Shown one piece after another: positions 33,471-41,936 of a DNA stretch of 64,000 bases. Source of the stretch: Parcubacteria bacterium C7867-004 (GTDB lineage: Bacteria; Patescibacteria; Paceibacteria; UBA9973; UBA2103). The translations under genes were made by a program, and so were the position numbers. The notes under the pieces were generated by a model. That model was not told where the DNA came from and ran no database searches. It saw only the letters and a program-made list of their open reading frames with translations. The stretch is taken from the NCBI GenBank assembly GCA_001189075.1, contig LFCN01000006.1:248001-312000 (forward strand), read 5' to 3'. The stretch's first letter is position 1; each line of letters opens with the position of its first letter.

Positions 33471-36221
33471 ATGAAACTACTACTCACATCGATACTCGTA
33501 GCTTTCGCATTCATCGTTCTGCCGATGGAAGCATCTGCGCATGCTTCGCCGATAGACTATGCGCCGAAGTCGTCCGCGGGCCTTACGGAAGCTCCCTCAG
33601 AGATTAGTATCAGATTCAGCGAGCGGCTCGAGCCGGGCGCAAGCCGCATCGTTGTCACGGACAGCTCCGGCGCGCGATTATCTACGGGGAATGCCACGGT
33701 CGATCCGAGTGATCCTCGTGTCCTTACGCTCGCTATTCCGCAAAGCAGGGAAGGCACCTTCATTGTTACCTGGAGTGTCGTGTCTTCGGACGACGGGCAC
33801 TTTACGAAAGGCGGCTATACGTACTTCGTAGGGCAGGAAGACGTGGTAGGGAGTACCACCCCTCAAGTGGAAGTGGTGCAGCTTTCGGCGCTTCCTGAAG
33901 CCTCAGCGATATTCGTCGAACTCTTGGGGAATTCATTCCTGCTCGGCGCCCTATTCCTGTTCGCGTTTTGCATACGCAGGGTGCTTCCGGGCTTTTCCGA
34001 GCGGGAACGCTCTGCTATCTCGCGGGTATATCTGTCCTTCGTTGCTGTCGGCATCGTATTCGTACTTGGCGGCGGAATATCGCATGTGCTACTTAAGACC
34101 CTTGAGCTCGCGAGCCTGCACGAGATACCGATAGGCGAAGCATTCCCGCTCTATACCGCAACGGTGGCAGGTTCCGCGACGATAGGAAGGGCGCTCGTTG
34201 CTCTATCGTTCGGCGTCCTGTTCCTCTTCCGGCGCCGGATCATCCTGCAGGCTTCAAAGCTCACCCTCTCTGAGGTCGCTCTGTTCCTGCTGCTCTGCGT
34301 GTTCGCGTATCTTCGCGCGAAGGTAAGTCATGCAACCGCTAACCCCTTCTTCCCGGAGCTATCCGTCCTCGTTAATTTCGTGCATCTCATCGGCAAGGAT
34401 GCCTGGGCCGGCATGTTGGGCGTTCTCTCCGTGATGCTTCTGGTCCCGACGCTCCGCGCGCACCTTCCCGAACTGCTCCCAAAAGCATTCAAGCTCATGT
34501 TGGGAGCCGCCGCGCTTGTTGCGATAAGCGCCACATATATCGTATGGCTCCATCTCAAGGACTTCTCGAATCTTTCCTCGACGCTCTGGGGCGAGCGATT
34601 CGTTCCGCTTGCGATTACCGCCCTACTTGCGGTCGGATTACTCACGTACCACGTCCTGAGTAATCGCTTCCGACCGGCGCTATTCAGCCGTTTCCTTGCG
34701 TACACACTCCCTGCAGAATTCGCAGCCGGCGTACTCGTAGTCTTCTTCTCAAGCCTTCTCATCATCACGTCTCCGCCGCTCGAGATGTCTCGAGGACAAG
34801 TATTCAGGGTGAGCGATCAGGGTATTAAGATCGAGTTTCAGGCGTCGCCGTACGAAGACGAGGCGGGGCTGATAACCGTCACGAGCAAAACGGGAAGCGC
34901 TCTCAATCAGCCGACGGCATTCCTCGGGACCAATAGCGAAGAGGGGGTACTCCTGGCACTCAAGAAACGCTTCGATGGAGGATACGCGTTCCCGCTCGCA
35001 CTGCTTCCGCTTGATAACCCGAGCACGCTTACCGTAAACGTGTCCCAAGAAGGCGGATATGACGCTCGCGCGAGCTTCAGCGTCTCGCGCGCCAGCCTCA
35101 TACCGAGCGCCGGGCCGCCACGCAGCCTGGATGCGTTCACGCTCGTCATGATCGCTGTCGCGGCCGCCGCCGTCATCTTCCTCGTGCTGCTGTATAGGAC
35201 TTCATCCGCAACGTATCCCGCGATCGGCAAGCATGCGTGGTTCGCTCCGATACTCGGCATCTTGCTCTTAATCTTTATTTCGAGCCAGCTCATTGCTGGA
35301 GCGAAGCTTCTGTTCGGAAACTCGTATAAGAAGGAGTGTCTGTCAGACGGCAACGCCTGGCACCTCATGCTTCCGTCCAAGGATTCGATACCGCAGTCCT
35401 CCATCCCGAGAGAAGGATGCATGGCACTCGGCGGCGCGTTCCATATCGCGGACAGCCGCGAATACCAGTACCTGAAGTCTCCCGGAGAGTCGAACGTACA
35501 CTTCGCGCATGAGCTGACCGATCTGCAGGCCGGCATTCCGGTCGATATCGAGTTATCTATCGTCGACGAGGAAGGAAAGGATGCGCTCCTCTCGCTCGTG
35601 CATGAGCGTCTCGTGCACGCCATGATAACGAGCAAGGACATGAAAGAATTCTGGCACGTGCATCCTGAGCGCCAGGAAGACGGAAGCTTCATCCTTCCAT
35701 TCACATTCCCGCGCTCGGGAGAATATCTGCTCGCGCTCGATTACACGAACGGGCTCTCTTCGGTGACCGAGACGTTTCCTCTGGCGGTAGCGGGTTCGAT
35801 TCCTCAAGATCCTCAGCCTGCTCTCTATCCGTCGCCCGAAAAGATAGATAACTATGAGATCCGCCTCGAGCACTCGCTGCTGTTCGTAGGCCGAAAAGAA
35901 ACGTTTACGTACCGCATAACGCGCAACGGGGAAGACGTTACCGATCTTGCGCCGTATCTGGGGGCCGCGATGCATCTGGCGGTGGTAAAGAACGATCTCT
36001 CCGCGTTCATCCATACGCATGGGGAAGTGCATCCGTTCGGTACCGTGACCAAACCGCTCCCGACAAGTACGGTGCATCAGCATGCGCCGCCGCCCGCCCG
36101 GTTCGGACCCGTAGTAGAGGCGCACGTCACGTTCCCGAGTCCCGGCACCTACACGATATTCGGCGAATTCAGCCATGAGAGCGTGGTCCGAACCTCATCA
36201 TTCACCGTTACGGTCGAGTAA
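33471..36221 (+). CDS. CopC-CopD fusion copper-resistance protein with C-terminal metal domains
   Basis: 916 aa from the ATG at 33471. A signal peptide ends at SAHASP, exposing the CopC mature His. The CopC domain (to ~residue 125) has IRFSERLEPGASRIVVTD and WSVVSSDDGHFTKGGYTYFVG with the second Cu ligands. CopD-like membrane helices span residues ~145-450, then an ectodomain, another helix pair (~570-630), and two beta domains containing HAMITSKDMKEFWHVHPE and VVKNDLSAFIHTHGEVHP. YcnJ-type CopCD fusions import or handle copper. The His-rich C-terminal domains make this version unusually long. Confidence 0.88.
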   Translation: MKLLLTSILVAFAFIVLPMEASAHASPIDYAPKSSAGLTEAPSEISIRFSERLEPGASRIVVTDSSGARLSTGNATVDPSDPRVLTLAIPQSREGTFIVTWSVVSSDDGHFTKGGYTYFVGQEDVVGSTTPQVEVVQLSALPEASAIFVELLGNSFLLGALFLFAFCIRRVLPGFSERERSAISRVYLSFVAVGIVFVLGGGISHVLLKTLELASLHEIPIGEAFPLYTATVAGSATIGRALVALSFGVLFLFRRRIILQASKLTLSEVALFLLLCVFAYLRAKVSHATANPFFPELSVLVNFVHLIGKDAWAGMLGVLSVMLLVPTLRAHLPELLPKAFKLMLGAAALVAISATYIVWLHLKDFSNLSSTLWGERFVPLAITALLAVGLLTYHVLSNRFRPALFSRFLAYTLPAEFAAGVLVVFFSSLLIITSPPLEMSRGQVFRVSDQGIKIEFQASPYEDEAGLITVTSKTGSALNQPTAFLGTNSEEGVLLALKKRFDGGYAFPLALLPLDNPSTLTVNVSQEGGYDARASFSVSRASLIPSAGPPRSLDAFTLVMIAVAAAAVIFLVLLYRTSSATYPAIGKHAWFAPILGILLLIFISSQLIAGAKLLFGNSYKKECLSDGNAWHLMLPSKDSIPQSSIPREGCMALGGAFHIADSREYQYLKSPGESNVHFAHELTDLQAGIPVDIELSIVDEEGKDALLSLVHERLVHAMITSKDMKEFWHVHPERQEDGSFILPFTFPRSGEYLLALDYTNGLSSVTETFPLAVAGSIPQDPQPALYPSPEKIDNYEIRLEHSLLFVGRKETFTYRITRNGEDVTDLAPYLGAAMHLAVVKNDLSAFIHTHGEVHPFGTVTKPLPTSTVHQHAPPPARFGPVVEAHVTFPSPGTYTIFGEFSHESVVRTSSFTVTVE

Positions 36222-36267
36222 CGCTATGCAGTACGCGCACATATTTCGGTAGGGTATGATACCAGTC

Positions 36268-36837
36268 ATGACACTCGACCAATTCTCAGCTCTGCTCTCG
36301 ATCGGATTACTCGCGATAAGTGGTACCGTGCTTATCGGTACGGTGCTGTATTTCCTCGTCCCATCGGTGCGAAGGCACGTAGAGCGGCATACCTATCGGC
36401 AGTTCATCGCTGTTCTCGGACTTCTGTCTGCTGCGTCAATCGTCGGCGCGCTGATCTACCAGCTCGCGTATCTCACCCCGGTCTGCGAACTCTGCTGGTG
36501 GCAGCGTATCTTCCTCTTCCCGATAAGCGTGATCGCGGGTGTCGCGTACTGGTACAAGACTAAGGAAGCACATATCACCATCGGCATACTCGCGCTCTTC
36601 GGTCTCTTCTACGCTTCCTACCATTACTACTACCACTTCCAGGGCCTCGTCCTCGGCAACACGCTCGCGCTGCCATGCTCGTCGGGCGGTCTCCTGCCGG
36701 CCTGTACTGACTCGCCGATACTGACGTTCGGGTTCGTAACCATCCCGCTCATGGGAATCCTAGTATTCGGCAGCATGCTCATACTCGCTGCATTCGCCCA
36801 TGTGGCGGCAAAACGGGAGCAAAGGACAGGTGTGTAG
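36268..36837 (+). CDS. Disulfide bond formation protein DsbB/BdbC
   Basis: 189 aa, four to five helices. It has the quinone-side pair in CELCWWQRIFLFP and the second pair in PCSSGGLLPAC, as in DsbB/BdbC. It reoxidises DsbA-like partners using membrane quinones. Start at 36268 preferred because the upstream ATG lies within the TATGAT -10 box. Two DsbA-like proteins are encoded directly downstream. Confidence 0.92.
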   Translation: MTLDQFSALLSIGLLAISGTVLIGTVLYFLVPSVRRHVERHTYRQFIAVLGLLSAASIVGALIYQLAYLTPVCELCWWQRIFLFPISVIAGVAYWYKTKEAHITIGILALFGLFYASYHYYYHFQGLVLGNTLALPCSSGGLLPACTDSPILTFGFVTIPLMGILVFGSMLILAAFAHVAAKREQRTGV

Positions 36838-36858
36838 AAATTGCTATACTCTTCCCAT

Positions 36859-37509
36859 ATGACAACGAAATCAATGCTATGGACGGGCGGGATTGTGATC
36901 GTAGTTCTCGGGTTCGCGTTCGCGCTCTCCCTGCTCGGTACGAAGCCTGCGGCAGGCGTTGCGATCCCGCTTCCGCCGGTCACCGCTGACGATCACGTCA
37001 AAGGAGCGGAGAACGGCAGGGTCACGGTCGTCGAGTATCTCGATCTCGAATGCGCTGCCTGCGCCGCGTACTATCCGCTCGTGAAGCAGATGGAAGAGGA
37101 GTTCGGGGACCGCGTAACCTTCGTCGTACGCTATTTCCCGCTCCAGGGCCACATCAACGGGTATCCTGCAGCGCTCGCAGCAGAGGCTGCGAGCCGCCAG
37201 GGAAAGTTCTGGGAAATGCACGATCTTCTGTTCGAGAACCAGAAGGAGTGGGGAGGAAAGCAGTCGGCTACTCCTGAAGTCTTTGAAACCTATGCACAGA
37301 AAATCGGCCTCAATATGGAGCAGTTCAAGACGGATTTCGCGTCCGAGAGCGTGAAGGAGCGTGTCGAACGAAACAAGACGGAGGCCCGGGACCTGAAGCT
37401 CAACGGCACGCCGTCGTTCTTCCTCCAGGGGCTGCAAATCGCGAGCCCGCCGTCACCTGAAGCTTTCCGTGCGCTTATCCAGGCAGAGCTTGATCGCACT
37501 GCGTCATAA
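36859..37509 (+). CDS. DsbA-like thioredoxin-fold protein (CAAC site)
   Basis: 216 aa: N-terminal anchor (residues ~7-27), then a thioredoxin_4/DsbA-type domain with LDLECAACAAYYPLVKQ (active site CAAC) and the cis-Pro loop NGTPSFFLQG. Partner of the DsbB encoded upstream. TATACT ends 8 nt before the ATG. CAAC departs from the classical CPHC, so its redox potential may differ. Confidence 0.9.
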   Translation: MTTKSMLWTGGIVIVVLGFAFALSLLGTKPAAGVAIPLPPVTADDHVKGAENGRVTVVEYLDLECAACAAYYPLVKQMEEEFGDRVTFVVRYFPLQGHINGYPAALAAEAASRQGKFWEMHDLLFENQKEWGGKQSATPEVFETYAQKIGLNMEQFKTDFASESVKERVERNKTEARDLKLNGTPSFFLQGLQIASPPSPEAFRALIQAELDRTAS

Positions 37510-37530
37510 CTGACCCTACTACCTATATCT

Positions 37531-38259
37531 ATGGAACACGAACCAACCCCAAAGGCCGCATCAAACGTTGCGCTCACGACCCCGGTCGCGATACTTATCG
37601 GTTCGCTGATAATTGCCGGAGCGATACTCATAACCAAGTACGCGCCTAATCCGCTTGGAGGAGTAGCGGCTCAAGCGGAAGAGAAAGTGAATCTTGAGGC
37701 GATGCGTCCGGTTACCGCTGAAGATCACATCCGTGGCAATCCCGACGCGCCGGTAAAGATAGTCGCGTATTCCGATACCGAGTGCCCGTTCTGCAAGCGT
37801 TTCCATGACACCATGATGGAGGTTATGGCCACCTATGGCGCAGAGGGGAAAGTAGCGTGGGTATATCGCCATTTCCCGCTCGATCAGCTCCATCAGAGCG
37901 CACGCGCAGAAGCGGTCGCTACCGAATGTGCGGCAGAGCAGGGAGGCGATGAGGTGTTCTGGAAGTACGTCGACCGGATGATGGAGATAACCCCTTCGAA
38001 CGACGGGCTCGATCCCAGCGAGCTTCCGAAGATCGCCGCATTCGTCGGACTCGACGTCACCGCATTCAATGCCTGCGTCTCGTCTGACAAGTACGCAAAG
38101 AAGATCCAGGACGATATTGATAACGCGGTGGAAACGGGCGGACGGGGAACGCCGTGGAGCATCATCGTCGGCGCGGACGGCAAGCAGTACCCGCTCTCAG
38201 GCGCGCAGCCGATCACGGCAATCAACAAGCTCGTCGATGTCGCACTCGCCGGTACATAA
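37531..38259 (+). CDS. DsbA-like thioredoxin-fold protein (CPFC site)
   Basis: 242 aa: anchor at residues ~17-36, then a DsbA/thioredoxin_4 domain with SDTECPFCKRFHDTM and the cis-Pro loop GRGTPWSIIVG. Extra Cys pair (TECAAEQ and NACVSSD) as in BdbD-type proteins. A second, probably functionally distinct, disulfide catalyst after the CAAC protein; 21-nt gap, same operon. Confidence 0.9.
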   Translation: MEHEPTPKAASNVALTTPVAILIGSLIIAGAILITKYAPNPLGGVAAQAEEKVNLEAMRPVTAEDHIRGNPDAPVKIVAYSDTECPFCKRFHDTMMEVMATYGAEGKVAWVYRHFPLDQLHQSARAEAVATECAAEQGGDEVFWKYVDRMMEITPSNDGLDPSELPKIAAFVGLDVTAFNACVSSDKYAKKIQDDIDNAVETGGRGTPWSIIVGADGKQYPLSGAQPITAINKLVDVALAGT

Positions 38260-38263
38260 TCGG

Positions 38264-38797
38264 ATGCTCGGCACCCTGCGAACGGTGTTCAAGGAAGCCA
38301 GGAGCACGAGCATAGCAATTGCCGCGATGCTGGTGCTTTTCGCTATCGTGGCCTTCTTCCCGAACCTCGGCGTGCTCGGACCCGTGTTCGCGTCCGCGGC
38401 GCCAGTTGGAGAGAAAGCCGCATTCCTATTCTCCCTGCTCGGCTCTCCCGCGGAGAATGCAACCGGGTTCGGGTTCGCACTGCTTCTTATAAGCGTATTC
38501 CTGTCGGGTCTGGTTATAGCACTCGCAGCTTTTGCGTTACGTAAGCGCGCGCAGGATGTGAGCGCCATGGGCGTGTCAGGGCTCGGTATGCTCTCTGCCT
38601 TCGTTGGTATCGGATGCGCCTCCTGCGGATCGCTCGTGCTGTCCGCTCTCATCCCAATAATCGGCGCAGGGGCGTTCGCGACGCTGCTGCCGCTCGGGGG
38701 CCTCGAGTTCAGTATCCTCGGGATTCTGCTTCTGCTGATCTCGGGATATGTACTCGTACGCAAGATTGAACGGTCCGGCGTGTGTGCTATCGCGTAA
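38264..38797 (+). CDS. Multi-spanning membrane protein with CASC motif
   Basis: 177 aa, about four helices. GIGCASCGSLVLSALIPIIG carries a CxxC within a helix, which in this Dsb context suggests thiol redox or metal contact inside the membrane. Lies 4 nt after the DsbA gene. No named family recognised; MauE-like or DsbD-like roles are possible but not supported by other motifs. Confidence 0.65.
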   Translation: MLGTLRTVFKEARSTSIAIAAMLVLFAIVAFFPNLGVLGPVFASAAPVGEKAAFLFSLLGSPAENATGFGFALLLISVFLSGLVIALAAFALRKRAQDVSAMGVSGLGMLSAFVGIGCASCGSLVLSALIPIIGAGAFATLLPLGGLEFSILGILLLLISGYVLVRKIERSGVCAIA

Positions 38798-38801
38798 TAC
38801 T

Positions 38802-39392
38802 ATGACCATTCGATTGGAACGGTTCCTAGTCCCCGTAGTCCTGCTGCTTGCGGTGTGTCTCCTGCCGCAGGGCGTACAGGCGCACGGGGAGGGCGTGCTT
38901 CCGTTCACGGCTACCACGACCGAGGGCTATATCATCGATGTCGATTACGGCGGTCTCAAGATAGAGTCCGATGTCTCGGGCACTTTCACCTTCAATCTCT
39001 TTAAGGACGCGGCGCGTACAGAGGAGGCGGTCTTTAAGGACCTATGGGTCCGCATCGTCGAAGAGGATGGGAGCGAGCATGGTCGTACGATATTCGCGGG
39101 ACCGATAGCCCGCCCGGTATTCGGACAGCTCAGCTTCTTGTACGTATTCCAGCATGCGGGGAAGTATTCGCTCGTAGTTCGGTATAACCAGGAGGAGACA
39201 GGAAGCATCTATGATCAGAAGAAGATTGAAGCAACCTTCCCGCTTGAAGTGTATCCACGGGCAGCTACAGGATGGTTCTCGGTCTCCTCTGAATTCCTTA
39301 TGGGAGGCGCGGCGGGCGCCTTGAGCGTGCTGCTGCTTGGCTTACTCATGCACGTGATACGACGCAAGCGGTCAGGCAAGCGTGCTCTATGA
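38802..39392 (+). CDS. Exported C-terminally anchored protein
   Basis: 196 aa: signal peptide ending QAHGEG (mature N-terminus close to His), a beta-rich ectodomain (VFKDLWVRIVEEDGS, FLYVFQHAGKYSLVVRY) and a C-terminal helix followed by RRKRSGKR. The plan is the same as the exported protein at 32737, so both may belong to the copper system. No family recognised. Confidence 0.6.
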   Translation: MTIRLERFLVPVVLLLAVCLLPQGVQAHGEGVLPFTATTTEGYIIDVDYGGLKIESDVSGTFTFNLFKDAARTEEAVFKDLWVRIVEEDGSEHGRTIFAGPIARPVFGQLSFLYVFQHAGKYSLVVRYNQEETGSIYDQKKIEATFPLEVYPRAATGWFSVSSEFLMGGAAGALSVLLLGLLMHVIRRKRSGKRAL

Positions 39393-39931
39393 AGAGGAAT
39401 CTTTTAATCCTTGCCGCGCTTGTACTCGTCGCTCTAGCGGGTATCGCGTTGTGTCACTATTTCGCAAGGGAGGATAGTGCGCTCTCGAGTGACGTCGCGG
39501 GCGTACCGTTCATCATGCGAGGCGAGTTCGTAACGCTTCATGGCGGAGTCGCGGAAGACGTTACGGGACCTGACGGGATATCTAAAACAGTCGTGCGCTA
39601 TTTCGGCAATGAGGTGCGGCATGACATCGACGGAGACGGTACCGATGATGTTGTCTTCCTCATCACGCAGGAAACGGGAAGCAGCATGTATTTCTATGCG
39701 GTAGGAGCGCTCAAGCGAGACAAGGGATATCAGGGAACGGCGGCAGTTATGCTCGGAGAAGGTATTGCACCTCAGACTACGGAAAAAGGAGAAGGACGGT
39801 CGGTCGTGGTGAACTATGCTGAGAAGACTGCGGATTCGACCTCGATCAACAAGAGCATCCATCTAGTGCTCGATACGAAACGCCTTGAGTTCGGCGAGCT
39901 GGTCCAGGGCTTCGAAGGAGAGGAGCGGTAA
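39389..39931 (+). CDS. Exported hypothetical protein
   Basis: 180 aa with an N-terminal hydrophobic segment (residues ~4-22, LAGIALC could act as a lipobox). The mature part carries DIDGDGTDDVVFL, a calcium-loop-like sequence typical of exported repeat proteins, and EETGSSMYFYAVGAL-type strands. Overlaps the preceding gene by 4 nt, so it closes the operon. Function unknown. Confidence 0.6.
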   Translation: MKRNLLILAALVLVALAGIALCHYFAREDSALSSDVAGVPFIMRGEFVTLHGGVAEDVTGPDGISKTVVRYFGNEVRHDIDGDGTDDVVFLITQETGSSMYFYAVGALKRDKGYQGTAAVMLGEGIAPQTTEKGEGRSVVVNYAEKTADSTSINKSIHLVLDTKRLEFGELVQGFEGEER

Positions 39932-39982
39932 GTACGAAAGGCCATCCTAGGATGGCCTTCGGGTGGCGGGAGAGAAAGAGAG

Positions 39983-40204
39983 TCAGGGCTCCTGGATGGG
40001 GGTCACGTGCGGGAGAACGAACGGCTCTTGAGAGAGCGGTATGGTTCCAGCAGATGCGGCGAGGTCGGTAGCTACGGTAGCTGAGACGAATGCGCCATGC
40101 AGGAACGCGACTACGGTCTTTTCTCCTTCGGAAAGGACGGCGGGAGCGAGGAATTTGAGGACGATGATAAGCACACCGAGACCGATAGCTTGCAAGATAG
40201 GCAT
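39983..40204 (-). CDS. Small membrane protein, 73 aa
   Basis: One or two hydrophobic helices (LQAIGLGVLIIVLKFLAPAVL and VAFLHGAFVSATVATDLAA) and a Pro-rich tail ending VTPIQEP. Start taken at the ATG at 40204. No family recognised. Confidence 0.5.
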   Translation of the reverse strand: MPILQAIGLGVLIIVLKFLAPAVLSEGEKTVVAFLHGAFVSATVATDLAASAGTIPLSQEPFVLPHVTPIQEP

Positions 40205-40370
40205 AACGGAGAAGGTGAATGGTAAGTCGAACAAGAATATATCTTGCCGACGAGACAGCGAGGCCGTCTCGTATCATCGTCTTTCAAGGTGCTTGCCCCT
40301 CTATCAGCTAGAACCAGCAGTTATATGGAAGGTTTCAGCTGAACCGGTCTCGGCGGTATACTGTACGCAT

Positions 40371-40850
40371 ATGGAGACCAAAACAGAGCAGGCTATATTC
40401 GCCGCGGGGTGTTTCTGGGGCGTCGAGGCGGCGTTTCTCGCCGTCCCTGGAGTTACGGATGCCGAGAGTGGGTACACGGGAGGACATACGCAGAACCCAA
40501 CCTATGGCGAGGTATGCACCGATACAACCGGGCATGCCGAGGCCGTGCGGGTCACGTTCGATCCAGAAACGGTATCCTTCGAGACACTCGTACGAAAGTT
40601 CTTCACGTTGCACGATCCGACGCAGGTAAATCGACAAGGACCGGATGTGGGAAGCCAGTATCGTTCCGGCGTGTTCTACCTTTCTGACGAGCAAAAAGAG
40701 GTCGCGGAAAAGGTGAAGAGCGAGTATGCGCAGAAACTTGCGCCAAAGGCGGTCGCCACCGAAGTAACCAAGGCGTCAGAATTCTTCCGCGCGGAAGAAT
40801 ACCATCAGCGGTATTTCGAGAAGCATCCTTCGGCTACCTGCCACATATAG
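40371..40850 (+). CDS. msrA: Peptide methionine (S)-S-oxide reductase MsrA
   Basis: 159 aa. The catalytic motif AAGCFWGVEAAF, GYTGGHTQNPTYGEVC, TGHAEAVRVTFDP and the EYHQRYFEKHP ending are all in place; a C-terminal Cys (ATCHI) may resolve. Repairs oxidised Met in proteins; notable here because a Met-rich surface protein is encoded in the same window. TATACT ends 8 nt before the ATG. Confidence 0.96.
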   Translation: METKTEQAIFAAGCFWGVEAAFLAVPGVTDAESGYTGGHTQNPTYGEVCTDTTGHAEAVRVTFDPETVSFETLVRKFFTLHDPTQVNRQGPDVGSQYRSGVFYLSDEQKEVAEKVKSEYAQKLAPKAVATEVTKASEFFRAEEYHQRYFEKHPSATCHI

Positions 40851-40889
40851 GACTTCATACGGCGCTCATCGTCGGAAGGGTACAAGAGT

Positions 40890-40911
40890 ATGCGGAGCGA
40901 TCGCTCCGCAT
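40890..40911 (+). terminator. Perfect palindromic hairpin between msrA and the hemerythrin gene
   Basis: ATGCGGAGCGA / TCGCTCCGCAT, 11-bp self-complementary with no loop, followed by TTTCT. Probably a terminator of msrA; it could also be an operator of the next gene. Confidence 0.55.
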
Positions 40912-40934
40912 TTCTCGTAACTTCTTTTCTGACA

Positions 40935-41411
40935 ATGGACCCAATAGAAATAATCAAGAACGACCATCGAACCGTCGAGGCGTTGTTCTCTGAGTACGAA
41001 TCGCTTGGCGATCGTGCATACGAAGGGAAGCAGCGCATCGTCGACCAGCTCATCAAGGAACTCACGCTCCACGCCGAGATGGAGGAGACCATCGCGTACC
41101 CGGCATTCATGGAAGCTTTCACCAAAGAAGACGACAAGATGGTTGCGGAAGCGTATATCGAACATACGGGCGCCAAGCGCCTCATGGAGGATCTCCAAGG
41201 GCTCTCTCCCGAAGACATAGAATTTGATGCAACCGTGAAAGTGCTCAAGGAGAACATCGAACATCACGTGAAGGAGGAAGAGGAGGAGTTGCTTCCGACG
41301 GCCGAAAAAGAGGTGCCGGAAGACGTGCTCGAGGAGATCGGGAAGGACATGATGGCGTTCAAGGATGCTGCGGCTGACGAAGAAGAAGACGCAGAATTGG
41401 AAGCGCTTTAA
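40935..41411 (+). CDS. Hemerythrin-domain protein
   Basis: 158 aa. Diiron ligands expected of the HHE family: His11, HAEMEE (His46, Glu50), His78 region, and HHVKEEEE (His111, Glu115). The C-terminus is highly acidic. Likely binds oxygen, NO or iron in the cytoplasm. Sits between the two methionine sulfoxide reductases, fitting an oxidative-stress role. Confidence 0.88.
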   Translation: MDPIEIIKNDHRTVEALFSEYESLGDRAYEGKQRIVDQLIKELTLHAEMEETIAYPAFMEAFTKEDDKMVAEAYIEHTGAKRLMEDLQGLSPEDIEFDATVKVLKENIEHHVKEEEEELLPTAEKEVPEDVLEEIGKDMMAFKDAAADEEEDAELEAL

Positions 41412-41429
41412 TCCTAGAAACGAGAACAA

Positions 41430-41457
41430 AAAACGCGCCTTGAGGGGCGCGTTTTTG
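41430..41457. terminator. Bidirectional terminator
   Basis: AAAAACGCGCC / GGCGCGTTTTT stem with 6-nt loop between convergent hemerythrin and msrB genes; A-run and T-run allow use in both directions. Confidence 0.9.
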
Positions 41458-41462
41458 ATTGC

Positions 41463-41870
41463 TTATTTCTGAGCGTCCTCTTGCTCGAAGCCGAGGCACA
41501 CCGAGTTGATGCAATACCGCTTGCCGCCGGCATCTTTTGGACCGTCATCGAAGACGTGTCCCAGATGGCCTCCGCAGGTCTTGCAGTACACTTCCGTGCG
41601 ATGCATCCCAAGCGAGCTATCGTCGCGTGTGCCTACGTTTGCTGCTACGGCAGGGTCGGTGAAGGAGGGCCAGCCGCTCCCAGAATCGAACTTCTTTTCG
41701 GACGAGAACAGCGCAGACCCACAGGCGCGGCAGGTATACATGCCGGTCTCATGGTTATTCACGAATTTCCCCGTGAACGGGGCTTCGGTACCTGCTTCGC
41801 GTAGGACGCGGTATTCCTCAGGGCTCAGCTCGTTCTTCCACTCCTCTTCGGTCTTGGTGACGGGTTCCAT
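41463..41870 (-). CDS. msrB: Peptide methionine (R)-S-oxide reductase MsrB
   Basis: 135 aa. Zinc pairs CRAC and CKTC, GSGWPSFTDP, GHLGHVFDDGP and the catalytic RYCINSVCLGFEQ. Complements MsrA. On this strand TATACT ends 8 nt before the ATG. Confidence 0.96.
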   Translation of the reverse strand: MEPVTKTEEEWKNELSPEEYRVLREAGTEAPFTGKFVNNHETGMYTCRACGSALFSSEKKFDSGSGWPSFTDPAVAANVGTRDDSSLGMHRTEVYCKTCGGHLGHVFDDGPKDAGGKRYCINSVCLGFEQEDAQK

Positions 41871-41936
41871 ATAGGAAAAGTATAGCAGGGAGGGTAAATC
41901 TTGACTCAGGGGGCATTGTGATACCATAGGCCTATT

